From a virus, in the IMG/VR virus record IMGVR_UViG_3300030328_002316, positions 1-45,698 of that record: a stretch of 45,698 nucleotides of DNA; one strand, given 5' to 3'. Both the position numbers and the translations under genes were made by a program. Below, in pieces: positions 14,659-22,284 of the stretch. The notes beneath the pieces were generated by a model. The model saw only the letters and a list, made by a program, of their open reading frames with translations. It was not told the origin of the DNA and ran no database searches. The number at the start of each line of letters is the position of its first letter. Positions within the stretch are counted from its first letter, which is position 1.

Positions 14659-14793
14659 ATGCGCAATTTTAGAGTTAAGCTATTTTTGTTTGTTATAAAT
14701 TCAGCTGCTAGCATTCTTCCAGATGAATTTAGAAGTAAAGATTTTATTTTGAATATGGTTAAAATAGGACGTATAGGATGTGATTTAAAATGA
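14659..14793 (+). CDS. 44-residue small protein
   Basis: ATG 14659 with GTGGGG upstream. MRNFRVKLFLFVINSAASIL is mildly hydrophobic, the rest is basic. It overlaps the following interrupted frame by four bases. No family recognised. Confidence 0.45.
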   Translation: MRNFRVKLFLFVINSAASILPDEFRSKDFILNMVKIGRIGCDLK

Positions 14794-14969
14794 CATACCC
14801 AGACCAATTTACAACCGTACCTATTAGCCATATGGTGCTTGATGTGGTTGATGAGCTATACGATCATTCTGAAATGACTGGGTAATTTATCGGACTAGCT
14901 AAAGCTGTTGAGATTGAAGAAATAGCAGCTAGTGAAGTTGAAAGGGTGATGAGTAAGGTGATGAGATGA
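14790..14969 (+). pseudogene. Small gene interrupted by an in-frame TAA
   Basis: From ATG 14790 the frame gives 31 residues (MTYPDQFTTVPISHMVLDV then VDELYDHSEMTG), meets TAA at 14883-14885, and continues in the same frame with FIGLAKAVEIEEIAASEVER then VMSKVMR to TGA at 14967-14969. The second part is a good amphipathic helix and its stop overlaps the next start (ATGA), so the intact gene was probably 59 codons. It is a point nonsense mutation, a sequencing error or a readthrough stop. Confidence 0.55.
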
Positions 14970-15190
14970 GTAAAATATTGGTTATTGGCAACTCAGATTG
15001 CAGTAAGGCATTGATTGGTGCGTTAATAAAGCATTACGGTGGAGGCGTTGTTGACTCGAAGCAAAGCGAGCCTTTAACGAAAGCTCAAATGCCAGATCAA
15101 TATTGGGGAATGGGTAGGCCAAGACCAAATAACCAATGGCGCGGTGGCAGTCGTGGCAAGGGCGGTAAAACAAAGTGGCCAAGAAGGTAA
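14966..15190 (+). CDS. Hypothetical 74-residue protein
   Basis: ATG overlaps the previous stop. The N-terminus (ILVIGNSDCSKALIGALIKH) looks like a beta-alpha unit; the C-terminus is very basic and Gly/Arg/Trp rich (RPNNQWRGGSRGKGGKTKW), suggesting nucleic acid binding. No family recognised. Confidence 0.5.
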   Translation: MSKILVIGNSDCSKALIGALIKHYGGGVVDSKQSEPLTKAQMPDQYWGMGRPRPNNQWRGGSRGKGGKTKWPRR

Positions 15191-15217
15191 GTAAAAACAA
15201 CCCGCAATAATTAACTG

Positions 15218-15226
15218 TGTTATAAT
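15218..15226 (+). promoter_or_regulatory. Late-type extended -10 promoter before terminase (TGT-TATAAT)
   Basis: TGTTATAAT ends 36 bases before the terminase small subunit start. No -35 match is evident at 16-18 bases. Confidence 0.65.
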
Positions 15227-15261
15227 TCGGTTATTGATTTAATTATTTTATAGGTGATTTT

Positions 15262-15648
15262 ATGGCAGCAGGGAGACCTAGCGACTATAAGCCTGAGTAT
15301 TGCAATGCTGTAATTGAGCATATGAAAGAGGGCGCTTCATTAACATCATTCGCAGCGTCAATAAATTGTGCTCGTTCAACTATCAATGTTTGGATGGAAG
15401 CAAACCCAGAATTTTCAGAAGCCGTAAAAGCTGGGAAGGCTCAATGTGCTGCTTGGTGGGAAGGTATTGGGCGTAAAAATGCCGTTGAAGGTGGCGGAAA
15501 TGCTACACTTGTAATATTCGGGCTTAAAAACATGGCTGGTGATGACTGGCGTGAAAAGCAAGAAATTGACCACACAAGTAGTGACGGCTCAATGACCCCT
15601 AAATCAATTCACGACTTCTACGCGGACAATACTGACGAAAGTGAGTAA
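15262..15648 (+). CDS. terS: Terminase small subunit
   Basis: 128 residues. RPSDYKPEYCNAVIEHMKEG then SLTSFAASINCARSTINVWMEANPEFSEAVKAGK (shown here by its HTH core around residues 30-60) is the DNA-recognition HTH of small terminases, and WREKQEIDH near the end is a common tail. It binds the packaging site and regulates the large subunit, whose GTG start overlaps its end by 8 bases. Confidence 0.85.
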   Translation: MAAGRPSDYKPEYCNAVIEHMKEGASLTSFAASINCARSTINVWMEANPEFSEAVKAGKAQCAAWWEGIGRKNAVEGGGNATLVIFGLKNMAGDDWREKQEIDHTSSDGSMTPKSIHDFYADNTDESE

Positions 15649-17035
15649 GCAACCTAAACCGTCAATGAACCCTAATCTTAAATCGTTTTGGTTAACGCCA
15701 TCACGATTTAAGATATTGTCTGGCGGTCGAGATTCTGGCAAGAGTTGGGATGCAGCAGCTAACGCTATTCGCATGGCTGACTATTGCAAAATGAAATTCC
15801 TCTGTACACGTCAATTTCAAAATCGCATTGAAGATTCTGTTTACTCACTTCTGAAAATACAGATTGAGCGCTTTGGCCTAAAAAGCAGATTCACTGTAAC
15901 CAACAACAAAATAATCCATAATATAACCGGCTCTGAGTTTTTATTCTATGGTATCCAGCGCAACCTAGAGGAAATGAAATCAATAGAGTCTGTTGATGTT
16001 CTTTGGATTGAAGAAGCTGCAACCGTAACTAAAGCTCAGATGGACATACTAGAGCCAACGATACGAAAAGACGGCTCAGAGATTTGGTGTGTATACAACC
16101 CTAATTTGATAAGCGATTACATACACGATAGGTTTGTTGTTCAAGATGAGCCTTACTGCGTACACCAGCATATTAACTACGACCAAAACCCTTTTATATC
16201 TCAAACGTCATTAAGGCGCATAGAGCACCTAGCCAAAATAGATCCAGATAGTCACGCGCATATTTACTTAGGCGTACCAAAAGGTAATGATGACAGCTCC
16301 GTTATTAAGCTTAAATGGATACAGGCTGCTATTGATGCGCATACCAAGATTGATGAAATGTTTAGCGGTTCGCATACTCTTGGTTACGATATAGCGGATA
16401 GTGGTGGTGATACTAACGCTACAATACTAGCTAAAGGCTCGGTTGCTATTGAATGTGATGAATGGAAAGGGCAAGAAGATGAATTGCTTAAATCGTGCCG
16501 CAGAGCGTACAGGAACGCATTAAGAGTTAACGCACACATAAACTATGACTCTATTGGTGTAGGCGCTACAGCAGGCGCTAAGTTTGCAGAGATTAACGAA
16601 GAACGCAGCAGGGATAATGGTTACATCGAAGTTCAATACAGTAAGTTTAACGCTGGTAGTCGTGATTTAATTGATGCTGATGGCTATTACAGTGAGCATG
16701 ACAACATAACAAACAAAGATAAGTTTGCAAATCTTAAGGCGCAAACATGGTGGTTATTAGCTGATAGGTTTAGATGCACGTATGACTATATCGTCAATGG
16801 TAATAAGAATTACACTACCGACCAGTTGATTAGTTTATCTAGTGAAATGGATCATATTGACAGATTAGTTAAGGAGCTATCAACACCATTGCGCGATACC
16901 GATAACAATGGTCGCGATAAAGTGGAAAGCAAAAAGGATTTATTAAAGCGTGGTGTTGCGTCCCCTAACTTGGCAGACGCATTGGTTATGGCATTCGCAA
17001 AGGTTGATAGCAACCCTTACGATGCGTGGTTATAG
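15641..17035 (+). CDS. terL: Terminase large subunit
   Basis: 464 residues from a GTG. Walker A-like GGRDSGKS at residues 28-35, Walker B VLWIEEA near residue 120, a coupling motif VYNPN, and the RNase H-like nuclease domain beginning GYDIADSGGD with a later Asp in the ASPNLADALVMAF block. This is the PBSX/Terminase_3 type. It translocates DNA into procapsids and cuts the concatemer; this group is often associated with headful packaging, in line with a circularly permuted assembly. Confidence 0.93.
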   Translation: MSKQPKPSMNPNLKSFWLTPSRFKILSGGRDSGKSWDAAANAIRMADYCKMKFLCTRQFQNRIEDSVYSLLKIQIERFGLKSRFTVTNNKIIHNITGSEFLFYGIQRNLEEMKSIESVDVLWIEEAATVTKAQMDILEPTIRKDGSEIWCVYNPNLISDYIHDRFVVQDEPYCVHQHINYDQNPFISQTSLRRIEHLAKIDPDSHAHIYLGVPKGNDDSSVIKLKWIQAAIDAHTKIDEMFSGSHTLGYDIADSGGDTNATILAKGSVAIECDEWKGQEDELLKSCRRAYRNALRVNAHINYDSIGVGATAGAKFAEINEERSRDNGYIEVQYSKFNAGSRDLIDADGYYSEHDNITNKDKFANLKAQTWWLLADRFRCTYDYIVNGNKNYTTDQLISLSSEMDHIDRLVKELSTPLRDTDNNGRDKVESKKDLLKRGVASPNLADALVMAFAKVDSNPYDAWL

Positions 17036-17036
17036 G

Positions 17037-17351
17037 TTAATTTATATCCCTAAGCAGTCTTACATCATTAAGATACCAGCCATCAAAATCGCTATTAATG
17101 TATTTTGATGGCATCCTGTAAGCATCAAGAAGCATACAGGGTATGCCCACAAGTGGGATTATTAATATATAGCAAACCAAAAACCAAGTAGCATGAAGTA
17201 AGGTCATGATTGACCACTTGAAAGGATTAATACTCATATAAATCTCTCCAGTGCAGCTAAGCTCTACATAATTTAAAATGTAATAGAAAAACCTATCCAG
17301 AAACTTTGCTTTTGCTATATCTTGAATTAAAATTTTCTCAACTGTGATCAT
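17037..17351 (-). CDS. Hypothetical membrane protein
   Basis: 104 residues. The central stretch (IMTLLHATWFLVCYILIIPL then VGIPCMLLDAY) forms one or two membrane helices. It is convergent with the terminase gene, ending one base past its stop. AAGGA precedes the ATG. No family recognised. Confidence 0.55.
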   Translation of the reverse strand: MITVEKILIQDIAKAKFLDRFFYYILNYVELSCTGEIYMSINPFKWSIMTLLHATWFLVCYILIIPLVGIPCMLLDAYRMPSKYINSDFDGWYLNDVRLLRDIN

Positions 17352-17367
17352 ATTAAATCCTTATCCG

Positions 17368-18162
17368 CTATTGCGGCTTTTTGGTTATGTACTCAATTGC
17401 AACATCTAAAAAATCATCAAACTCACCGTTGTTTTCATCCCACAGCAAGCGCAGTAATTCCCGCAACTCTTCCTCTGGAGTTTTTGGTTTTTGAATCCAT
17501 GAGCCTTCAGCTACAGCAAATACACCTAAACTGCAATGCTCAACTGTAATTATGTTTGAGCCATCACTGTGATTGCACTTCCCGATAACTTTAACTGCCT
17601 TACCTTTTATTTCAGCAAGCCTTCTGAATTTAGAGTAAATCAAAACCTCATCACCAATTTTAGGCCATTTATCACACTTCGAATCTTCACAACCCAAAAC
17701 TAAATTGTCACCGGCGTTTTTCATAATCTGCTTCATTTCAAATTCCTCTTCGGGTGTTGCTGTTTGTATTTGTTTGGGTGGTAGTGGGATTGTTATTTGT
17801 TTTGACTCTTCATTATTGGCAAAAATATCTACAGGTATTTCATAAAACACAACATTACAATCGCCTGAAAACTCAAAACACATTGAGCGAGAAGTAAGGC
17901 CACTAACACCAAACCCAGCATTTTTAGCCAATTCAATAATAAACTCTGCATGTTCAGGTGATTGCACTTCTCCGTAGGTGTTGGCTAGGTATTCGGGGGT
18001 TATGTTTGCTGCACTTTCAAATCCATGGAAGTCTTTGTAAAGCTTATTTGCATGCGTTGATTCATATTCATCTTTATAATCTTTTAGCGCAAAACCACAG
18101 CCTAGGGATGTAGCTAATACTACGCAGTCGTTGCTTAATTTAAGTATTGCTGGATATTTCAT
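17368..18162 (-). CDS. Hypothetical protein, first gene of leftward arm of cassette A
   Basis: 264 residues from ATG 18162 (GAGAG five bases upstream; a GTG four codons earlier lacks a site). N-terminal half is alpha/beta; the middle (WPKIGDEVLIYSKF, IKGKAVKVIGKC, GSNIITVEHCSLG) looks like a small beta-barrel domain found at the end of many phage hypothetical proteins, and the C-terminal helix is acidic (TPEEELRELLRLLWDENNGE). Several Cys are present. No family name is justified. Confidence 0.6.
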   Translation of the reverse strand: MKYPAILKLSNDCVVLATSLGCGFALKDYKDEYESTHANKLYKDFHGFESAANITPEYLANTYGEVQSPEHAEFIIELAKNAGFGVSGLTSRSMCFEFSGDCNVVFYEIPVDIFANNEESKQITIPLPPKQIQTATPEEEFEMKQIMKNAGDNLVLGCEDSKCDKWPKIGDEVLIYSKFRRLAEIKGKAVKVIGKCNHSDGSNIITVEHCSLGVFAVAEGSWIQKPKTPEEELRELLRLLWDENNGEFDDFLDVAIEYITKKPQ

Positions 18163-18200
18163 TTTGACTCTCACTCTCCATTAATTAATTTACACCCCAA

Positions 18201-18250
18201 ATAATAAACTAAAAATAACACTTGTCAATAATTGATTTTAATATTATAGT
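18201..18250. promoter_or_regulatory. Compact divergent promoter pair A
   Basis: Rightward: TTGTCA (18222-18227), 17 bases, TATAGT (18245-18250). Leftward: TTGACA (18228-18223), 16 bases, TATTAT (18206-18201). The two -35 hexamers overlap by five bases, so RNA polymerase can occupy only one at a time. Confidence 0.7.
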
Positions 18251-18283
18251 TAGCGGGAAGTTTAATTATTAGAGGGTTTAAAG

Positions 18284-18463
18284 ATGGATTTATACAAGCA
18301 CAAAATAATGCTGGCCATGGCAAGCACCGCTCACAGTGATAGCTTTATACCTAGACTTACCAAGAAGGACGCAATGCGTTGCGACTGCACTAATTGCCGA
18401 ATGGGTAAGTCAAATAAGTGCACTACATATACACCAAGCAAAAGCGGAAGAGGTAAAAAATAA
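18284..18463 (+). CDS. Small zinc-finger-like protein
   Basis: 59 residues. Cysteines in CDCTNC and CTTY (around residues 33-46) could bind zinc; the C-terminus is basic (SKSGRGKK). AGAGGG precedes the ATG at 18284 and the stop overlaps the next start (TAATG). First gene of the rightward arm of cassette A. Confidence 0.55.
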   Translation: MDLYKHKIMLAMASTAHSDSFIPRLTKKDAMRCDCTNCRMGKSNKCTTYTPSKSGRGKK

Positions 18464-18786
18464 TGCAAACAATACACGCAACAGAAGCGGCAGAAGCTGC
18501 AGCAAATATTAATAGAGTCGATTGGATTCACGGCGCGGCTGAGTTGGTTTTATCTAATGAGGTGCAATATGACCGTAGTACACCAAAGAGTAAGGAGGCT
18601 TTTATCTCGCTTGATAATGTTATGGAGGATACTATAGGTAGCTTTGCTGTTAAGGGTCTATTAATAAAATGGATGGGCGGTGCTGAGTGCTGCGATTGCC
18701 GTGACGCATTGACCAGTGTTGTTAGGAATGATATCAAGCTTTTACTGTATGTAATGGCAGATGATTTTAATATAGGGGTAGAGTGA
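18463..18786 (+). CDS. Hypothetical 107-residue protein
   Basis: Alanine-rich start (HATEAAEAAANINRVDWIHG), a CCDC motif in the middle and a hydrophobic helix near the end (DIKLLLYVMADDF). Overlaps both neighbours by a few bases. No family recognised. Confidence 0.55.
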   Translation: MQTIHATEAAEAAANINRVDWIHGAAELVLSNEVQYDRSTPKSKEAFISLDNVMEDTIGSFAVKGLLIKWMGGAECCDCRDALTSVVRNDIKLLLYVMADDFNIGVE

Positions 18787-19532
18787 TGAATATTGAATTT
18801 AAAGAAGGTGCGGTTTGTTTTGCTTTGGGTATGCAGTGGCATTCTGGATGTAAAGGTAAGTTGCTCTTTAGTGAGCTAGACCTGAAGGCAGTGCATGCAG
18901 AAGTTTTAATTGAAAAGCCAGACTTCCAACTAAACACCATAAAGCAAGGTGATTACATTGAAGCATCAGAACTTGATACTGAGCAGAATCATAATGATGC
19001 GGTTGATGTTTTTGGGTTGCTTGGATTTGAGTGTTACGGAAATTATAGTCTGCTAAGAAGCTATGGAAATTTATACATACACAATGAAAAAGAGATTCAC
19101 TCCTGCACCAATGAGAGTGAATTTACAAAAAGAAAACTAACCTACAACCAACTAATGGCAATAGGCGAGTTAAAGCGCTTGGAGATTGAGCGTGATAATG
19201 TTGATCCGACCAAAGTTTACAAAGATTGGCACGAATCCCAGAAAGAAGCTAAAGATATTGGGTGTAATAAGTCCGCACCTAAAACAGCTCCGGACTTAAC
19301 TCCGGACTTGGCAAATAAACAGGAGGTAAAAATGCAAAAGAATAAACCAGTAGTAGCGCAAGTAATGATTGATTTAACCGAGCGTATGGAAATAGGAATC
19401 AAGACTTACGGTGAAGCGTTAAGAGCTAATAACGGCCGCGATGCTTTGCAAGATGCTTATGAGGAGGCGTTAGATCTTGCGTGTTATCTTAAGCAAGCCA
19501 TGATTGAGCGAGACAGTAAGGAGGTTAAATAG
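18783..19532 (+). CDS. Two-domain protein with MazG-like C-terminal phage domain
   Basis: 249 residues. The first 180 have no recognised family. The last 65 (VAQVMIDLTERMEIGIKTYG, NNGRDALQDAYEEALDLACY, LKQAMIER) match a common short phage protein with an all-alpha, MazG-like metal-binding pattern (EExxDLxxYL). A perfect AGGAGG followed by ATG at 19332 lies in frame at the junction, so the C-terminal domain can also be made alone. The linker holds a duplicated CTCCGGACTT. It may be a fusion of two genes. Confidence 0.6.
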   Translation: MMNIEFKEGAVCFALGMQWHSGCKGKLLFSELDLKAVHAEVLIEKPDFQLNTIKQGDYIEASELDTEQNHNDAVDVFGLLGFECYGNYSLLRSYGNLYIHNEKEIHSCTNESEFTKRKLTYNQLMAIGELKRLEIERDNVDPTKVYKDWHESQKEAKDIGCNKSAPKTAPDLTPDLANKQEVKMQKNKPVVAQVMIDLTERMEIGIKTYGEALRANNGRDALQDAYEEALDLACYLKQAMIERDSKEVK

Positions 19533-19732
19533 TGGTAACTTTTATAAATGAAATGCTTAGGGTTATTTTGATTTCTTTTTTTGTTATCGCTGCCGTGTGT
19601 GCGTTTCTTGCTGTTATCTATTTCGGTGCTGTAATTTCAATATGGAATACCTATGCTGGTATATTTTACGTTTACATTTTAATTATACTATCCGTGACAA
19701 TCAAGAGGGTAGCTAGTGCAAATACCTACTAA
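19532..19732 (+). CDS. Small two-helix membrane protein
   Basis: 66 residues from a GTG overlapping the previous stop (AAGGAGG upstream). Two hydrophobic helices (VILISFFVIAAVCAFLAVIY and AGIFYVYILIILSVTI) separated by a short loop. No family recognised. Confidence 0.5.
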   Translation: MVTFINEMLRVILISFFVIAAVCAFLAVIYFGAVISIWNTYAGIFYVYILIILSVTIKRVASANTY

Positions 19733-19892
19733 CAAACCGCTACTATGTAGCTATAACGACAATGAAGGTAATCATCACGGCTACATAGTTGCAATGTACA
19801 AGAATGGCCGCTTTTACAGTGGTCTATATCCAATTAACCGCGTCACAGGTTGGCGTGAAATACCTAAAGAGGGGTTTAATTATGCTATTTAA
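19716..19892 (+). CDS. 58-residue small protein
   Basis: GTG start at 19716 with GAGGG six bases upstream, overlapping the end of the membrane gene. GYIVAMYKNGRFYSGLYPIN then RVTGWREIP looks like a small beta domain. It ends 11 bases inside the next gene. No family recognised. Confidence 0.5.
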   Translation: MQIPTNKPLLCSYNDNEGNHHGYIVAMYKNGRFYSGLYPINRVTGWREIPKEGFNYAI

Positions 19893-20073
19893 AGAAGGCA
19901 ATCCGAATCACGAAGAAAGCGTTTTAGTAATGACTCAGGATAAAACAATCATTCAAGGTCGATTTTATGCTGATGAAGATGATTTTTACACTGAATATGG
20001 AGATTTGATTGATGCGCTAGGTTATGCTGATATGCCATCAATAACTTGGGATTACAACATTAAAAAACTTTAG
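19882..20073 (+). CDS. Hypothetical 63-residue protein
   Basis: ATG 19882 with GAGGGG upstream. Acidic, aromatic (QGRFYADEDDFYTEYGDLID); ends ITWDYNIKKL. Weakly reminiscent of DUF551-like phage proteins. Longer frames start inside the upstream gene and are rejected. Confidence 0.5.
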   Translation: MLFKEGNPNHEESVLVMTQDKTIIQGRFYADEDDFYTEYGDLIDALGYADMPSITWDYNIKKL

Positions 20074-20082
20074 GGGTTATTA

Positions 20083-20226
20083 ATGAATGAATTTTACAAA
20101 CAGCAAATAGAAAAGCTTAAAGACAAAGTTATTGCACATGCTAAACTTGGTAATGAGTTAAAGGTAGCTATGCTTGAGAAAGAGATAGCTAATTATGAGA
20201 AATCTTTGAAAGGTAATAGGGGTTAG
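20083..20226 (+). CDS. 47-residue helical protein
   Basis: ATG 20083, TAGGGG upstream. MNEFYKQQIEKLKDKVIAHA then KLGNELKVAMLEKEIANYEK is a coiled-coil-like helix. No family recognised. Confidence 0.5.
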   Translation: MNEFYKQQIEKLKDKVIAHAKLGNELKVAMLEKEIANYEKSLKGNRG

Positions 20227-20227
20227 T

Positions 20228-20416
20228 ATGGCTGCCGTTAAATTAATAGCAAACCGAGATGCAATCAGGTTAATACTTGATTCGCTTGGTCTGAATGATG
20301 AATGTATAACTTCACTATCAATAAATGGTAAGGAAATTATAAATCTGGAAAACTTAAATGAAAATATAGAAATAACAGTTTCAAGGTTGATAGTTAACAA
20401 GGGTGCAGGAGGTTAG
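20228..20416 (+). CDS. Hypothetical 62-residue protein
   Basis: AATAGGGG precedes the ATG closely. Sequence KLIANRDAIRLILDSLGLND and EIINLENLNENIEITVSRLI suggests an alpha-beta unit. No family recognised. Confidence 0.45.
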   Translation: MAAVKLIANRDAIRLILDSLGLNDECITSLSINGKEIINLENLNENIEITVSRLIVNKGAGG

Positions 20417-20417
20417 T

Positions 20418-20621
20418 ATGGCAATGGTTGTTACTTATTTTTATTCAGGTGCAATAGTTGGCACAATGCTAAAAGGCGGAATTAGAGATGTAAAGCATTT
20501 TGACGGGTCTGTAACTGTGGAGCCTGACGTTAGTGTTGATGATGTTATTTATGAAATAAAGAGTAAGCACTCGTACAAAAATACTAAGATGGCTCATATT
20601 AGGCAGCTAAACAGAATTTAA
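20418..20621 (+). CDS. Hypothetical 67-residue protein
   Basis: Start at ATG 20418, which has AGGAGG upstream; a longer frame would start before that site. The first 20 residues are mildly hydrophobic, the rest mixed. Last gene of cassette A before the capsid operon. Confidence 0.5.
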   Translation: MAMVVTYFYSGAIVGTMLKGGIRDVKHFDGSVTVEPDVSVDDVIYEIKSKHSYKNTKMAHIRQLNRI

Positions 20622-20647
20622 CCAAACTAACACGCAAATAAAATAAA

Positions 20648-20656
20648 TGATACAAT
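20648..20656 (+). promoter_or_regulatory. Late-type extended -10 promoter for capsid operon (TGA-TACAAT)
   Basis: TGATACAAT ends 30 bases before the ATG at 20686 and one base before the terminator stem. Initiation expected near 20663 would fall within the 5' arm of that stem. Confidence 0.65.
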
Positions 20657-20657
20657 T

Positions 20658-20685
20658 AGCCCTATAGCAACTATGGGGCTTTTTT
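20658..20685 (+). terminator. Intrinsic terminator abutting the protease/scaffold start codon
   Basis: AGCCCTATAG, loop CAA, CTATGGGGCT (10 base pairs, one T-G) and TTTTTT, with the ATG of the next gene following at once. It should stop transcripts from cassette A. Confidence 0.85.
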
Positions 20686-21813
20686 ATGCGTGTAATACTC
20701 ACCACAAATACAAATAAAACGTCAGTCAAAAAGGCTGATGGTAAATATCAAATTAGCGGCATTCCTGTGACTGTCGATAATGCAATCATGAATGGCTTTA
20801 AATATACGGCGGAAGAAAACGCTAAGGGCATGAAAACCTTAAATGGCATGCCTATGGCTTTGACTCATCCTGCCGATGAGGATGGGCGCAATGTGTCTAT
20901 CTTCTCACCTGATGGCATTGACTTCTACTCTGGCGGCAAAGTAACCAGCACTTACAATAAAGACGGTGTTTGGTACGCTGATTCTGAAATTGACGAAAAG
21001 AGACTAAAGGCAACTGAGCAAGGTGAATACTTTGCTAATCGTCTTGATAATGGCTTGCCTATTGGTGTCAGCACAGGCTTAACATTTGAAGCTAACAACA
21101 AGTCAGGTGATGGCTACAAGATGGAGGCGATTAATCAGTCGTACGACCACCTTGCTATGCTGCATGATTCAGAGCGACCTGCGGGTGGCGATTCTACCGT
21201 TATGCGCTTTAATGGTGAGGACGTATCAGTAATTAATATTGATGATATTGAAAAGCCAAAACCAACAGGGCCAGAGAATGAATTAATCATTCAAGATAAT
21301 TTTATTGACAAAGTAGCAAACAAGCTAAAGGCGCTTTTTGCTAACGATAACCAAAACAGTTACAATAACACTGATTTAAACACAAACCACGAGGCTCCTA
21401 TTATGGATCGTACTGAAATGCTCGAAGCGCTAGGCTTAGCTACTAATAGCCAAGTCACAGACGATGAGCTTAAAACACTAATGAAATCTAAGCTCGCCGC
21501 AAACGCTAGTGAGGGTTTTAGTAAGGAAGATGTTGTAGAAATCGTTAACTCTGCAATTAAACCTTTAGCCGACCAACTAACTGCAAACGCTGAGCAAGAG
21601 CTTGACTCTATCGCTGAGCAAGTTGAAGCGCTTAAAATGGGTATTAACAAAGACTCTGCAAAAGCTATGGGCTTAGATGCTGCTAAATCATTCTTAGCTG
21701 CTAACTCTGCTGAATATGTTGCAAGCGGTTATGTAGCGCCTCAGAAGCGTGCATCTCAAACTAATTCAGAAGATGACGGCGTTTACCGTTCTTCTAAACC
21801 ATTCGCATCATAA
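20686..21813 (+). CDS. Prohead protease/scaffold, DUF2213 family
   Basis: 375 residues. The N-terminal 190 are DUF2213: SGIPVTVDNAIMNGFKYTAEE, LNGMPMALTHPADEDG, GVWYADSEIDEKRL, GLPIGVSTGLTFEAN, YDHLAMLHDSERPAGGD. These proteins occupy the prohead-protease slot and are thought to process the capsid. The C-terminal part is Ala/Glu-rich and coiled, as in a scaffold, and has its own in-frame start at 21403. No ribosome binding site of usual form precedes the first ATG, only the GGGGC and T-run of the terminator. Confidence 0.82.
   Translation: MRVILTTNTNKTSVKKADGKYQISGIPVTVDNAIMNGFKYTAEENAKGMKTLNGMPMALTHPADEDGRNVSIFSPDGIDFYSGGKVTSTYNKDGVWYADSEIDEKRLKATEQGEYFANRLDNGLPIGVSTGLTFEANNKSGDGYKMEAINQSYDHLAMLHDSERPAGGDSTVMRFNGEDVSVINIDDIEKPKPTGPENELIIQDNFIDKVANKLKALFANDNQNSYNNTDLNTNHEAPIMDRTEMLEALGLATNSQVTDDELKTLMKSKLAANASEGFSKEDVVEIVNSAIKPLADQLTANAEQELDSIAEQVEALKMGINKDSAKAMGLDAAKSFLAANSAEYVASGYVAPQKRASQTNSEDDGVYRSSKPFAS
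21403..21813 (+). CDS. Nested in-frame scaffold protein (internal start)
   Basis: ATG 21403 (codon 240 of the DUF2213 gene) has GAGG eight bases upstream and begins MDRTEMLEALGLATNSQVTD, a domain start. The 136-residue product would be a free scaffold, as with lambda Nu3 inside C. This is inference from the site and domain border. Confidence 0.5.
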   Translation: MDRTEMLEALGLATNSQVTDDELKTLMKSKLAANASEGFSKEDVVEIVNSAIKPLADQLTANAEQELDSIAEQVEALKMGINKDSAKAMGLDAAKSFLAANSAEYVASGYVAPQKRASQTNSEDDGVYRSSKPFAS

Positions 21814-21824
21814 GGGGCTAACTC

Positions 21825-22274
21825 ATGGCAGCGGGAAAAAATAGTATTTTTGTTGGCGGCGTTGGTCGCATCAAGCAAACAATCGAAGGCGTTGCGCAAT
21901 CTGCGTTTAAGCCGGGTCAATTACTTGCGCGTGCAGTTGGTGATGCAGCTGACGTAACAAGCAAGGCGGCAACAACTTTCGGTAATGAATTTTTAATTTG
22001 TGATGACCAAGCGGCTACAGTTGGCGGTTCAACGTCTACACCTGTAACGGTAGGTGACACGATTAAAGCAATCAACGTTAACAGCGGTGATTTAGTGTTG
22101 CTTTCATTTGCAAACACTCAAAACGTCACAACTAAAGGTTTAGCTGTTGCATCTAATGGCGATGGTGATTTTAAACTTGCAGCTACTGACGGTACTGAGC
22201 AAGTATTCGCGGTAACAGAAGAAGTTATCAACGTAACAGCCGCCGGCACTCTTGTGCTTTGTCGCGCAATTTAA
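21825..22274 (+). CDS. Capsid decoration-like protein (DUF2190-like)
   Basis: 149 residues, Ala/Thr/Val rich, beta. FKPGQLLARAVGDAADVTSK, GNEFLICDDQ, GDTIKAINVNSGDLVLL and ALVLCRAI-like end resemble small head-decoration/cement proteins placed between protease and major capsid genes. It would trim the capsid surface and stabilise it. Call rests on composition, length and position. Confidence 0.6.
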   Translation: MAAGKNSIFVGGVGRIKQTIEGVAQSAFKPGQLLARAVGDAADVTSKAATTFGNEFLICDDQAATVGGSTSTPVTVGDTIKAINVNSGDLVLLSFANTQNVTTKGLAVASNGDGDFKLAATDGTEQVFAVTEEVINVTAAGTLVLCRAI

Positions 22275-22284
22275 GGGGTAAATG

